Shown: in pieces, positions 43,787 through 55,860 of the stretch | How the letters are laid out: each line of letters opens with the position of its first letter | Position numbering within the stretch: the first letter of the stretch is position 1 | NCBI RefSeq assembly: GCF_963576675.1 | Contig: NC_088912.1 | Span: 55,142,395-55,206,394, forward strand | Source: Euphorbia lathyris | Taxonomy: Eukaryota > Streptophyta > Magnoliopsida > Malpighiales > Euphorbiaceae | DNA: 64,000 bases | Direction: 5' to 3' | Made by a program: the position numbers and the translations under genes | Notes under the pieces: model-generated | Told to the model about the DNA's origin: nothing | Database searches by the model: none | What the model saw: the letters and a program-made list of their open reading frames with translations, nothing else

Positions 43787-45415
43787 ATGATGAAGGCTAA
43801 GATGGTTGATATATGTAGAAGCATAATGAAAGTTGGGAAAGATGACCCAAGAAGAGTAATTCATTCTGTAAAAGTAGGATTTGCACTTACATTGGTATCA
43901 ATATTGTATTACTATGAACCACTTTATCAAAATTTTGGTGTTTCTGCAATGTGGGCTGTGATCACTGTTGTTGTTGTGTTTGAATACTCTGTTGGTAAGT
44001 TCATTTTGTTCAGTCCATATTATCAGGCCACATAGTGAACAGTTTAAAGAGCATTATGGATGCATGCAGGGGCTACAATTGGAAAAGGATTGAATAGAGG
44101 AATGGCAACACTGCTTGCTGCTGCTTTAGGCATTGGAGCTCATCATCTTGCTATTCTATCAGGCCACATAGCCCAACCATTCCTACTTGCCTTGTTTGTC
44201 TTTCTACAAGCAGCAATAACTACATTTATGCGCTTCTTTCCAAAAATAAAAGCAAGATATGACTACGGCATGTTAATATTTATATTAACATTCTCATTGA
44301 TATCAGTATCTGGTTATCGAGTTGATGAAATAATAAATCTAGCACACAAGAGACTCTCAACCATTTTAATTGGTTCTTCTGCTTGTCTTGTCATTTCAAC
44401 TCTCATCTCTCCTGTGTGGGCTGGTCAAGATCTTCACAACCTTGTTGCTCTTAACATGGAAAAGGTTGCCAATTTCTTACTAGGTAATTCTTTTTCTTTC
44501 TTTTTTATCTCTTTCAAATACATATATATTGTCTCTAACATCAAATTTCTATAGGATTTGGAGCTGAGTACTTCAAAGCATCAGAGGACGATAAATCATG
44601 TCTTGAAGCTTACAAAAGTGTTCTTAATTCTAAAACTACCGAAGAATCCTTGGTATTACTTTCAATCTCCCTTTTTTTAATTATTCCTCAAAATTTACTT
44701 TCAATCATGCATGCTATGCTAGGCCAATTTTGCACGATGGGAGCCAGCGCATGGCCGATTCCAATTTCGTCATCCATGGAACCAATATCTTCAACTTGCA
44801 GCTCTAACTCGTCAATGCGCCTACCGGATTGAAGCGCTAAACGGCTATTTAAATTCTGACATCAAGGTACATCTATTATTCTGATTTTATTCTAGGAAGC
44901 AAGTCATTTTATCACTTTGGCATAATATCAGATTTTCCAGAGGTACTAATATTCTGATAATGTTGCAGACATCAGTAGAAATAAGAAGCGTAATCCAGGA
45001 AACATGCACAAAAATTAGCAAGGAATCTGGGAGAGCATTAATGGAGTTATCAATTGCAGTAAAGAAAATGAATCAACCATGTTCAGCTCATACAGTACAC
45101 ATAGAAAATGCTAAAAGAGCAGCTAAAAGTCTCAAATCATTGCTGAAATCAAATCCATGGGGAGATAATTATGACCTTCTACAAGTGATTTCAGTGGTCA
45201 CAGTAGCTTCAATTCTCATTGATATGGTTAACTGCACTGAAAAACTTGCTGAATCTGTATTTGAACTTGCTTCTAAAGCAAATTTTAAGAAACAAGAACC
45301 CACTGCCAATGTTTCATCAGATAAATCATTGCAGAATGTCAAATCACCTCCCACCGTTGATTGCCATCATACTGTCATCAACATTCCAGAGGACAGGACA
45401 ACAATTCTTCTATGA
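43787..45415 (+). CDS. ALMT: Aluminium-activated malate transporter (ALMT) family gene
   Basis: A five-exon host gene: 43787–43994, 44070–44483, 44555–44652, 44723–44866 and 44969–45415. All four introns have GT–AG borders, and the joined frame is open for 436 residues. ALMT proteins are plant anion channels (malate and other anions) of the plasma membrane or tonoplast. The N-terminal half has about six hydrophobic segments: [73 protein letters not shown] and [26 protein letters not shown] precedes the first. The family WEP motif is at residues 246–248 ([15 protein letters not shown]). The C-terminal half is soluble. ATG 43787 follows an in-frame TAG at 43745; the Met at 43802 is an alternative start. 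The N-terminus is short for the family. It looks intact among dead transposons; which subfamily member it is cannot be settled by eye. Confidence 0.93.
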
Positions 45416-45590
45416 GGATCAATTATTATACGACTGCAAAGCAACGCCAATCCAAACCCGCCCATAATTCCACAAACACAAACCTATCAATTACGTCTGA
45501 TTATGTTTTTGCCTTAGTTATCCATTTTATTGTATGTTAGACTAATCAAAGAAAGGGTTACACTTGTTTGTATTTCAAAAGCAGGACTTT
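45416..45590 (+). other. ALMT 3' flank
   Basis: Presumed 3' untranslated region of the ALMT gene. No further gene is seen. Confidence 0.4.
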
Positions 45591-46158
45591 GATTGTGCCT
45601 TTAGTAAATTGAGGACTTTCGGCTAATACCGTCAGTTTTACTGACTTGGCAAAAGACAATTTTGTCTAAATCTTATTTCACTTAATGATATCTTATAAAA
45701 CGATATCAACACGTGGAATTTCAGGAGCCGTCAGATCGATCACCATTTGTCTTAAAACAAGCCTTTGAATCTACCATGAAACTTCCATGGAACGTGTCCT
45801 TCCTAGGGAAGGAACCCCTATGCGGCTAGGTCAAAGACTTCTCACCATGGAGGACTTCCCCTTGGAAACAGACTCCTAATAGGAGAAGAAATCCTAATAG
45901 ATAAAGGATTCCTAGAAGACAAGGATTCAGCCGAACCCTATATATAGACACGTACAACCACCATATGGTACGTTAACTCTACAACTCACATTTAGTCCTT
46001 ACCCTTCAACCCTTCCTAAACAACAACTGACTTAGGCATTGAAGCGGGTTTGTCGGACCTCGTCCTCTCTGACCTTTGGTTCTGTTTTACAGGTTCATCC
46101 AGGAAGATTCATCAAGACGTTCGAATCCCTCGTTCACAATTCATAAACACAAATATCA
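45590..46158 (+). repeat. 5' LTR of a degraded Tat-like gypsy element
   Basis: The right end …AAATATCA is followed at 46159 by TTGGTGCGATGAGCGTGG, nearly the primer-site word of B and C. Inside are a TATA word (CTATATATAGACACG near 45940) and GC-richer U5-like sequence. The left end is uncertain. Confidence 0.6.
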
Positions 46159-46185
46159 TTGGTGCGATGAGCGTGGAGATTGAAC

Positions 46186-46960
46186 AAAATGAGCGGTAAA
46201 TCAAATCATTCAGAGATGGAAGAATCAAGCCGCATCCAATCGGAAATTCACCGAAATAATAGAGAGAATCCAACTAGGAAGCTGAGCGCCAGCCACAGTT
46301 AGAGCCTCAATAACAACTACTGGTAGACACAGTTTCCCGTAGATTTGGGGAAAACTTGGTGGCGATGCAAAAAGAGATGGATGCCATAAGAGTTGCACAT
46401 GAGATAGAGATGCCGGAGGTCAAGCAACAATTGAAGAAAGTCGAATAGGGTTTATGAAACAATCTCAATAATACGGCAGAATCCAGCCGTCGGTCTACAA
46501 AAACTCATAAAGAGCTTTCCCAAAGCCTCTCCCTTACAAGAAGATATCCCCAATCGAGAACTCCTCCCAGGCGTAGAGAAAAAACAAAAAGTCCCAAGAA
46601 CAGGCAGAAAAACCATGCGAAAGAACGAAGTAGAAGCAGATAACGATCTCCTTAGAAGCCTCCAGTTGCTCGTAACAGGCATGCAGACAAGAACAAATCG
46701 AAAGAGGGGGATGAGGACAAGCTTATTAGTAAGAATGAGATGTATGAAATCCTTAGAAAGGAAGTATTGGGTAGACCCACCATATACAACGACTATTCAT
46801 CCTTATCAGACACGTTCACGCCTTTATCCAAGGAAATCCAGCGTCAACTGATACCTAGGGGGTTTCGAATCCCAACTTTCAGCAATATGGAGGTAGTGGT
46901 GACCCGGTAAACCACGTCAAAAACTTTTGACAGATCATAGAACACATGTTAGGGATTATT
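46186..46960 (+). pseudogene. Gypsy gag remnant
   Basis: A decayed plus-strand gag after the LTR at 45590. Recognisable words are MSGKSNHSEMEESSR at the start, EMDAIRVAHEIEMPEVKQQL, an Arg/Ser/Pro-rich linker, and LIPRGFRIPTFSNMEV, which matches the PKGFKMP-type motif before the gag core of Tat elements. Several stops and frameshifts. It ends where LTR-like sequence begins. Confidence 0.65.
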
Positions 46961-48240
46961 GTAAGTTAATCAACTGTAGCGCAACAGATTTACAGTTTAG
47001 AATTTATTTATAATCCCTTATTATTCAATCTTTGTCTGTTAACCATTATAACAACAACAACAAAGCCTTAGTCCTGAAATGATTCGGGGTTGGATAACTA
47101 TTAATTGAATAAAACTGTTTTGATCTATTTAAGGATATAAACATAACAGTTATGTCTCTTGTAGAGACGGTTGAAGAATCCACAAGGTAGTCGACCTCTA
47201 AAGTTAGGTGCACAAACAACTATCGAGCTAGAACTAGTGCTAACCGAAGAGCGAAATAAAACGGTGAGATGAAAAATTGGCTAAAACTCCTATGTGTGCA
47301 TAGGGGGGCTAGCCGAAATTTGACCTGTAGTACTAGGGTTATGGAGTTTAATTTATTTATATAGTGTATTCCAAAACCTATCTGGTTTAGGGTTAATTGG
47401 TTAATTACAAAATTAATCCAATCCTAACCTAATTACTTAAATAAATACCAATAGTATTTATTATATGCAATTAGTTATAAAATTAGATTAAATTTAACTA
47501 CCCCAATTTAATAAATAACACTGATTAATAAATTGATATATCAGTATAATTGATTATTTACCGAATGTAATTTTTATTAATTTACAAATTAATTAACTAC
47601 ATCCCGCAAACTAAATAACTTATCCAATACCCAACTCCCAAATCCATTAATAAATTACCTTGATACAAAGTATCAATTAATCAATTACCAATTAATTACA
47701 TTAGCATTTTACTATCAATTAATTAATTGATTTCATCTCTCCAACATACCGTTCTATAATTAAGTCAATATGCACGATCCTATGGGTCTATCCTTAGTTA
47801 GCAGGAACCCACAGACAGTAAGTGGGTACCAGTCTAAAGATGCAGAGACCCTGTAGTTATCTCTTAACTTCTTTTATCGTTTGATATTGATATTTTAAAC
47901 TATAGGCATATCGGCTGTCATCCTCTCTGTAGTTTATAATATTTCTTGATATCAAGTAGATTGATAAATCAAATAAGTAAACTACTTATCAAGGTATGGT
48001 CATACACTTCCCAATCTCACTTATTAAGTGGCTTATGATCTCATCTCACTATTATGTGAGTGGTAATTTCATCACTTCACTATCAATGCCAATATGTTTA
48101 CTTGTTCACCCAATCATACTCGTATTTGGCATCATGTTATAGACTTGTTAGGCGTATGTCAAAGTGAACCGGATTCCACATTGATATTACAATGAAATCT
48201 GGTTTGAAGACAGTCAATGATCTACTTAAGAAACATGAGA
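46949..48240 (-). repeat. LTR-like AT-rich sequence between gypsy pieces
   Basis: No gene is seen. Starts near TGTTAGGGATTATTG. Much of it looks like a copia LTR read on the minus strand (compare 42130–42695 and the style of F/H). At 47049–47095 is ACAACAACAACAAAGCC followed by CCTGAAATGATTCGGGGTTGG, a word I recall from the 3' ends of plant non-LTR retroposons. Borders unproven. Confidence 0.4.
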
Positions 48241-48244
48241 GGTA

Positions 48245-48655
48245 TACATAGATGGCAGTTCAGGAAGAGAAGGTACATAGATAGGCATTTTCATGAAAGG
48301 ACTTAAAGAAATCTTCCTTAAGTATGCACCAACTCTTAACTTCCCTACCACAAATAACATTACGGAATACTAAGCACTGATCCAGGCCCTACACATCTTG
48401 AAAATAATTAGGTTAGATCGGGCAATCATTAAAAGTGATTTAAAACTTGTGGTCAACTAATCCACTAACCAGTACACAGCCCATACGGCTCTATGAAGGC
48501 TTACTTACAAATGGTAAAAGAGCTTTTAGTCGAAGACAAACTAGAACAACGCAAGATGGAACTACAAAGAATCCCTCGAGAGTAGAATGACAAAGTTGAT
48601 TTATTAGAAAAAATGGCATCCTCCCTAGAAGGGGCTCCAATTTGTGCTTGGTTGG
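48245..48655 (+). pseudogene. Gypsy RNase H fragment, plus strand
   Basis: VYIDGSS-like start (IDGSSGREG), then LNFPTTNNITEY, ALIQALHILKI, AIIKSDLKLVVN and, to the end, ELLVEDKLEQRKMELQRIPRE and DLLEKMASS, in the order of a Tat-type RNase H. Several stops. It may be the far part of the element whose gag lies at 46186. Confidence 0.65.
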
Positions 48656-48659
48656 TAAA

Positions 48660-49820
48660 ACAGAAGACAAATATCTAGCAAAAATATTTCTCTCGATGAA
48701 CTTGGCCATCTTTAAAGTGGTGGCATTGGCATATGATTCGGCCTAAATCCACTTAGAGAAATAATCAACATCTACAAAAGTAAAGTGGTGCCCATTCGAA
48801 TCACCCATGCTGCAAATGGTCAAGGAGATATGAGACAATAAAGCTCGAGAGGAGGTAGATGGACATGACCCGCATGAATCTGTCATTCATGGCATCTTTT
48901 CACCTATTCCACACAATCCATCTTCATTGTAAGCCAAAAAGAAACCCTGTCGGAGAACCTTCTTAGATAATGCAATCTCATTCACATGAGGACCATAATG
49001 ACCAGAATGAATCTCTTCCATGACTTGCTTTGCCTCTGATTCATTCAAACATCGAAGAAGAAGACTATGTGCCACTCTTCGGAACAATTGACCATCCACC
49101 AACCTGAACTGCGCAGCTAGTTTCCTGATAGTGTTCCTATCTGACTACCTAGCTTCATCCAGATATTGCCCTTTTTTAAGAAATGTGAGAATGTCATAGG
49201 ACCATGGCTTCTCCTCTATAGTGATCTCAATCACCTCTGGCATTAAGAAACAAGGAATTATTAGGTTGCCAACAATAATAGGATCTATAAGCGTTTTACC
49301 CGGTCCTTCCCAGATTGATGAAAGCCTTCCCAAAGCATCAGCCATCTAATTGTCTTCTGTAACTACATGCATGAACTCACATCTTCCAAACATTGATTTT
49401 TGGTCCCACAAAAGTTTTGAATATAGCTTCAGACTCTCTTCTCGGACTTCCCATATCTCTCGGGCTTGCTGAACTACCAATAGAGAATCTCCAATTGCAC
49501 ACACATATCATGTGTCCCAGTTTGATTAAAGCCTTCAGACCGAAGAGACATGCCTCATATTCTACCTCATTATTGGTTACAAAGAACTCCAAACGCTTGG
49601 ATAAAGGAATAATTTCTCAATCCAGTGTAGCGATGATCGCTCTGATGCCAGCTCCATGCTTTTTCACTACGCCATCAAAGAACATCATCCATTTTCTAAT
49701 CTCGATGACATTCAACTGCTCGTCGAGGAACTCTAGATTCTCGACATAATCTAATTCAATAGGTTGATGAGCTAAGAACTCTGCCACAACTCTTCCTTTA
49801 ATGACCATCTTTCTCACATA
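48660..49820 (-). pseudogene. Gypsy RNase H to integrase fragment, minus strand
   Basis: Read from right to left it gives VIKGRVVAEFLAHQP, WMMFFDGVVKKHGAGI (RNase H start), FFVTNNEVEYEACLFGLKA, MADALGRLSSIWEGP, the H2C2 zinc-binding region (LLRCLNESEAKQVMEEIHSG) and the integrase core start (VDYFSKWI, AESYANATTLKMAKFIERN). It directly abuts plus-strand gypsy RNase H on its left and a plus-strand Athila-type integrase on its right. Confidence 0.75.
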
Positions 49821-49821
49821 T

Positions 49822-50045
49822 TCAAAATGGGTGGAAGCGGTTTCTCTCCCTACTAATGACTCTTGGGTAGTGGTGAAATTCTTGAAAAAGAATATCTTTA
49901 CTCGTTTCAACACCCTAAGAGCCATTATTAGTGATGGAGGCTCCCACTTTTACAATCGCCATTTCAATGTGCTATTACAAAAGTTCAGGGCTTCCCATAA
50001 GGTAGCAACACCTTACCATCCACAAACAAGTGGGAAGGTTGAAAT
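49822..50045 (+). pseudogene. Athila-type gypsy integrase, left half
   Basis: Translates as SKWVEAVSLPTNDSWVVVKF, IFTRFNTLRAIISDGGSHF (second catalytic Asp) and HKVATPYHPQTSGKVEI (catalytic Glu region, E kept). The same protein continues after element C at 59555, showing that C landed in this integrase. Confidence 0.85.
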
Positions 50046-50174
50046 CCCTACTTTGTCAATTCAGTTTATTCCTCCTTACTTTATACTAACTTTCGCATCG
50101 GAGCTTCCCCCTGTCGAACCCAACGACGCCCCCACAGGGACGGAAGCTAATCGAAAATTCTCCACTAGTCATCA
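50046..50174 (+). repeat. Truncated 5' LTR of gypsy C
   Basis: Matches the last 129 bp of the 3' LTR (59426–59554) with a few substitutions, from CCCTACTTTGTC to CTAGTCATCA. Followed by the primer-site word ATTGGTGCGGTGAAGGTGG. Confidence 0.9.
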
Positions 50175-50232
50175 ATTGGTGCGGTGAAGGTGGAACCCTA
50201 ACCAAATAAGGGTTTCGTTCATATTGTAAGAC

Positions 50233-52482
50233 ATGACGAGTGGAGGGTCTGATCCCTCCTCAGGGATTGAAACACCCTTAGTAACACCATCAGCCAATCC
50301 TGTTACGAACGCTGGTCGCGTTGATCTCTCCTCAGGGATTGAAGCTCCTACGGTACATGGTGAGAGGAGTATGTCACCTGATACATTTCTTGAAATATGT
50401 GCGGGATCCATAGGAAAAGAGTTGGGCCCTGAGATGGAAAGCCGCTTAAGGTCGTACATGTTAATTCACCCGCTTCATCGTACAGCACCAACTCCTACGG
50501 CATCCCAATGGCAAAATGTTGCCATAGGACCAAACGCTCGTGATTCTTCATTCTTTCACTCTCAATCTACAGATTCCATAGTGGTTACTTCCGTCGCATC
50601 CGGTAACCCACCACTCAATCGGCAACTATTTTCTGATGGAGCAGAAGGGAGTCGAAGGAATGATCGAACTTTCCCTGATGGACCAATAAACCCTAGAGTG
50701 AATCTGGGCGGATCAGGTGCCCCTGGTCACCCACGATCGAATCTCCCAAAAGGCGGATCGGAAGGACGAAGGCATAAAAAGCGGAAGAAGGGAAATGGCA
50801 GGCGATCAAAATCACCATCACCTCCAAGACATAGGTTAGCTCAACGGGGTAGATCTCCCCCGCCCTCCGATCGTATAAGAACTAAGAGACCAGTCGAGAC
50901 ACCTCATCCGGATAGGCCGCAACCAACATCGAACCAAGGGGAGGCCAGACAGGCCCCTCTTGGCGGACTTGGAGGGGAAGGTGGGCGCTCGCCATCATAT
51001 CCGTCATCCGGCTCAAGCTCTTCATCCTCTCCGAGTAGGTCCCCTAATAGGAGACGTCCCAGAGCGGATCAAGGCAATCTGGCAGATCTAGTTAGAGCTG
51101 AGGTGCGCCGCCAGAATGAAGAGAACATCAGGTATAACCCGTTCGCCAATCATGATTCGCCCTTTATGGCGTGGATCGAAGCTGAGGAGACAGATAGGCA
51201 CTTTAAAATTCCTAATATCCCCGTTTACATGGGCGCGGACAACCCCGAGGCCCATGCTAGAAAGTACCGAATGTTGCTTAGCCTTAATCGAGCCAGTGAA
51301 GTGGTATTATGCCGGATGTTTACCACCACACTAGGAGGACCTGCTTATGATTGGTTCCAATCTTTACCTCCCGGATCAATAGACATCTGGGATCAGTTGA
51401 GTAGAGAGTTTTGTGCCAAATTCGCCGGATGCATCCCTCTAGTGGTCAAATCGCGGAAGCTTTTTGAATTGAAACAGAAAGCAAATGAACCCCTCCGAGA
51501 ATATGTTGACAATTTCAACAAATTGTGTATATGAATTGTTGATGTGGATGTCTCCATGGCGGTGGAAGCTCTAGTGAAAAACACCACGTGTAAAAGCTTG
51601 CAAGAAGATCTAATCAGAAAGAAGCCCAAAGATATGGCAGAATTGATAGAAAGATGCAAGGATTTCATGGAGGTGGACGACATCCGCAGGGAATCAGTAT
51701 CTCCGCCTAAGAAGGACAAAGGCGAATCTCGTAGACGGGATAAAGAGAAGGACAAATATCCTGACTCGTCATCCAGAGGCAGGCACAGAGGCTCTAAAAA
51801 CAAATCGGCATACGTATCATCGTTTACACCATTAAACGCCTCCAAAAGCGAAGTGCTTATGTGGATAGAAAACAGCCAGCACAAGCGGAGCATTTCATAC
51901 CCCGAACCAAAAGGGGGGGAGTACACCAACACAGGGAAAAATCCCAAAAATTATTGCAAGTACCACAGGAAGAATGGCCATGATACTGACGCGTGTTGGG
52001 AGTTGGCCAGGGAGATTGAAAGGCTTATAGAAAGGGGAAAACTTGACAGGTTCGTCCAAACTGATAACAAGAAAGGAGATAATGATAAATCAAGGGATGA
52101 TCAGAAAAAGAAGGCAAAAGGGACCATCAATGTCATAGCAGGCGGACCAGGATATCAACCTGTGCTGAAAAAGGCAAGGACCACCGCTCTGGATAGGGCA
52201 TCACTCAATCGCCCTTTTGCGGACGTAGGCTCGGAGGTTCCCCCTCACGCAGATGCTCTAGTCGTTACCATGATGGTAGAAGGATGGGAAATGAAAAGAG
52301 TAATGATTGATACTGGAAGTTCGTGTAATGTCATTACAAGAGGAGCATTTGCCAAACTTATGGTCGATCCAGTCCAAGTGGAAACCACTATTGTGGACAT
52401 CCTAGGAGTAACGGGGCACACAATCCAAACAAAGGGACAGGTGACGTTAGATTGCGAGTTGGCGGACGAAGATCAAACCTAG
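50233..52482 (+). pseudogene. Gypsy C gag and protease
   Basis: Two frames, 50233–51534 and 51544–52482, are separated by an in-frame TGA after KLCI where B has Gln. The gag core has FKIPNIPVYMG, LGGPAYDWFQSLPPGSIDIW and ELKQKANEPLREY. The knuckle CKYHRKNGHDTDACWEL and protease (MIDTGSSCNVITRGAF) follow. The frame ends at a TAG (EDQT*KGD; B has Trp there), then continues to ILGRPFISEAA in 52519 onward. Unlike B, the Arg/Ser/Pro-rich N-terminal part and the core share one frame, which shows where B lost its frame. Confidence 0.9.
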
Positions 52483-52518
52483 AAGGGAGATCTGAAGTTC
52501 TCCATTATAGATGGTCAA

Positions 52519-53751
52519 TTGGCCTATAATATCATCCTGGGTCGGCCTTTCATCTCCGAAGCAGCGGCTCTCATCTCCATCCGCCATCTCACCATTTACT
52601 TCCCCATGGCCAAAGGAGGAGTAATGGTCAGAGGAAATCAAAAAATTGCTCAGGAGACATATTCGGCATCCTTGATGATTCGCCCACAGTCTAAAGATGA
52701 GGAAGAAGAGGAACTTGTCACAATGGCTCTGGGTGAAACAGAGATGTACCTCATGGCGGATGAAAAGCAGGTACAAATTGCTAAAGGGCTAAAAGGTGAG
52801 ATTAAAGAGGATATTACAAAGGTTCTCCATGAGTCAGAAGATGTCTTTGCTTGGAAAGATGAGATCCTCCCAGGAATTAATCCGGATGTGATCACTCATA
52901 AGCTCAATATTGCCGAGGACACTGTCCCAATAGCACAAAAGCGAAGGAATCATGGTCCCGAAAGACAGAAAGTAATAGAAGAAGAGATTGCGAAGCTTAA
53001 GAAGGCGGACGCCATCGAAGAAGTACTTTACACACAATGGCTGGCGAATGTGGTGCTAGTCAAAAAGGCAGGCGGATCATACCACATGTGTATTGACTTC
53101 ACCGATCTCAACAAAGCTTGTCCCAAAGACAACTACCCTCTGCCATGTATTGATATTTTAGTAGATGGAACCGCGGGACACGCCATGTATTCCTTCACTG
53201 ATGTGAAGTCGAGTTATCACCAGATCCCGATGGAGCCTTATGACAGAATCAAGACTTCGTTCATGACTCAACAAGCCACCTACTGCTTCAAGGTCATGCC
53301 CTTTGGGCTTAAAAATGCAGGGGCTACCTATCAACGGATGATGAAAAAAATATTCGAAGAAAGCAAAGGTACCTATCAACGGATCATCAAAAGTTCCACT
53401 GTAGAAAAGCACGCAGATGATATAAGAGAGATCCTAGGTGTACTCCGACATCACAACATTAAACTGAATCCAGAGAAATGTACCTTTGGGGCAACGTATG
53501 GAAAATTCTTGGGATTCATGATCAGCCAGAAAGGAGTGAGTCCAAATCCAGATAAAGTTAAAGTAGTCATGGATATGAAAACACCACAGAACATCAGAGA
53601 GGTGCAACGTCTGAATGGGCGTATCGTGGCCTTGGGCAGGTTCATCTCTTGTTCGGCTCGCAGATGTCAACCCTTCTATGAGGTAATCAAAAAACAAAAG
53701 ACATTTGAGTGCAATGAAGACTGTAAGCAAGCCTTCGAATGGATCAAGTGA
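52519..53751 (+). pseudogene. Gypsy C reverse transcriptase lacking the YVDD box
   Basis: 410 residues with LVKKAGGSYHMCIDFTDLN, SYHQIPM, FKVMPFGLKNAGATYQRMM and GKFLGFMISQKG. Where B has the active-site box SVYVDDM, C reads KGTYQRIIKSS. The ten residues around the two catalytic Asp are replaced by four that copy the nearby TYQRM segment, without loss of frame. The polymerase therefore cannot work even if the stops were ignored. The frame ends at TGA 53749, where B has Arg (CGA). Confidence 0.93.
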
Positions 53752-53772
53752 TTTCTCACGGAACCACCTCTG

Positions 53773-54900
53773 ATGAGTCGGCCCCTGAAAGGTGAGAATC
53801 TCTACATGTATGTTTCAGTTACAGATAAAGCTGTTTGCACAGTCATGATGAGGGAAGAGGATGGACAACAATATCCAATCTATTATGTGAGTAAAGTGTT
53901 AAAAGACGCCGAGACCCGATACTCAAAATTAGATAAAATGGCACTGGCCGTTGTCACCACCTCCATACGCCTCAGGCCCTACTTTCAGGCACATACTGTC
54001 ATAGTGCGCACCAGCATACCCATGAGGAAAGTATTGCAAAAGCCAGAAACCTCGGGAAGATTGATGGAGTGGGTGATTCGCTTAGGCGAATTCGATGTTC
54101 GTTACGAAAGTCGATCTGCTCTGAAAAGTCAAGTCTTGGTAGACTTTGTGAATGAATTCACTGAAGAAGGTATAAATCTCCCCAAATCTAAGGTCGAGGA
54201 ATGGACGATGTATACAGATGGGGCTTCTTCGGCGGAAGGCGCAGGAATATGCATCGTGATCAAAGGTCCCCAATATATAAAACTGCATTACGCAGCAAAA
54301 TTGGACTTCATCGCAACCAACAATGCAGCGGAGTACGAGGCCTTAATATTGGGACTACGCCTGTTGAAGGAAATCACTCCCGAGCGGATCGTAATCTATA
54401 GTGATTCCAAATTAATGGTCAACCAGGTAATCAAAAATTTTGAGGTGAAAGATGACATTCTGGCCAAATATGTTGAAGAGGTTAAAAAATTGCTGAACCA
54501 CCTCGAAGCCAAAGAAACCAAGTGGGAACTGATCCATGTTCCCCGAGGATCTAACACCGAGGCTGATCACTTAGCTAAAATGGCTTCAAGCAGAGAGGAT
54601 TGGGCGGATCTACAGTGCCCATTCGAGGTCAAGACATCACCGGCATTCGCCTCAGAAGAGGACAAAGAAGAAGCTCGAAGGACGGTAAGGAAGGCCGCCT
54701 ACTTCTCTGTGATAAATGATTGCTTATATAGAAAGTCTTTTGGCCATCCCTGGTTGAAATGCGTCGTGACAGAAGAGGGACAACAGATCCTTAAAGAGTT
54801 GCATGAAGGCACATGTGGAGCCCATGAGGCATCTGCCTCCATCTTGAAAAAGTCCAGGTTAGCAGGATTTTATTGGCCCACAGCAGAACTTGATGCCTAA
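53773..54900 (+). pseudogene. Gypsy C RNase H domains and integrase zinc region
   Basis: 375 residues. The first RNase H (LYMYVSVTDKAVCTVM, YYVSKVLKDAE) is followed by the second, Tat-type RNase H (EEWTMYTDGASSAEGAG, NNAAEYEALILGLRLL, IVIYSDSKLMVNQV, SNTEADHLAKMAS). The linker to integrase lacks about 26 residues present in B (VSILTTVEDDWRTDL…). The H2C2 start of integrase follows (HEGTCGAHEAS), and the frame ends at TAA where B has Gln. Confidence 0.92.
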
Positions 54901-54906
54901 AAGTTA

Positions 54907-55857
54907 GTGGAGTCTTGTCATAATTGCCAGGTGCATGCAAATGAATCCCACACAGCTAAACACCTTCAAAGGCCCATCATCGAAGGTCGAGCCTTTGCAG
55001 TTTGGGGAATTGATATCGTTGGTCCCTTTCCTCCTACTAAAAGACAAAGAAAGTATGTGGTGGTGGCTGTGGATCATTTTACTAAATGGGTAGAGGCCGA
55101 AGCTGTCTCCTCTATCAACGCCGAACGAATGGTGGAGTTCGTCAAAGATAATATCGTTGGAAGATACGGGGTTCCCCACACGATTATCACTGATAATGGG
55201 ACGCAATTCAATTGTGGAGAGTTCAAAACTTTCTATGAAAAGTTGGGCATTCAGAACAGGTTCGCCTCTGTTTACTATCCCCAATCTAATGGGATGACCG
55301 AGGTCACAAATCGAACGATCGTGAAAGGAATAAAGAAAAGGTTGGGAGAGCATGATAAAAAAAAATGGGCGGATCAGTTAATGAGCGTCCTATGGGCGTA
55401 CCGGACCACTCCACGAACGACCACGGGCGAGACACCATTCGCCCTTTCTCACGGCGTGGAAGCTGTAATCCCTGTTGAAATATAGGTCCCCAGTGACAGA
55501 GTTGCATTCTATTGCGAGGATGAAAATAGCCAAAGGTTAAAAGAAAGTCTCGATCAAGTGGAGGAGAAAAGAGAAAAGGCGTATGTACGCATGGCAGCCT
55601 ACAAGCAACGGATCGCAACTTATCATGATAAAAATGCAAAGCTTGTAAGTCTGAATGTGGGAGATCTCGTGCTCCGAAAGGCGGATAAAATCCAATCTAT
55701 GGAAGGAAGAGGCAAACTGGGAATCACCTGGACAGGTCCATACAGAATAATCACCAAGATTGGGTCCGCCACGTTTAAAATTCAAGAAATGGAGGGGAAC
55801 ACACTGCCACGTACATGGAACATCCAGAACCTCCGCAAATATTTCACCAGAAAATAG
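54907..55857 (+). pseudogene. Gypsy C integrase
   Basis: Continues in frame after one stop: CHNCQVHANESHTAKHL, Asp in WGIDIVGPFPP, Asp in IITDNGTQF, Glu in YYPQSNGMTEVTN, then a TAG at 55485 where B has Leu. After it the C-terminal part runs to 55857 (KLGITWTGPYRIITKI, RTWNIQNLRKYF). The catalytic triad is intact. Confidence 0.92.
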
Positions 55858-55860
55858 AAT

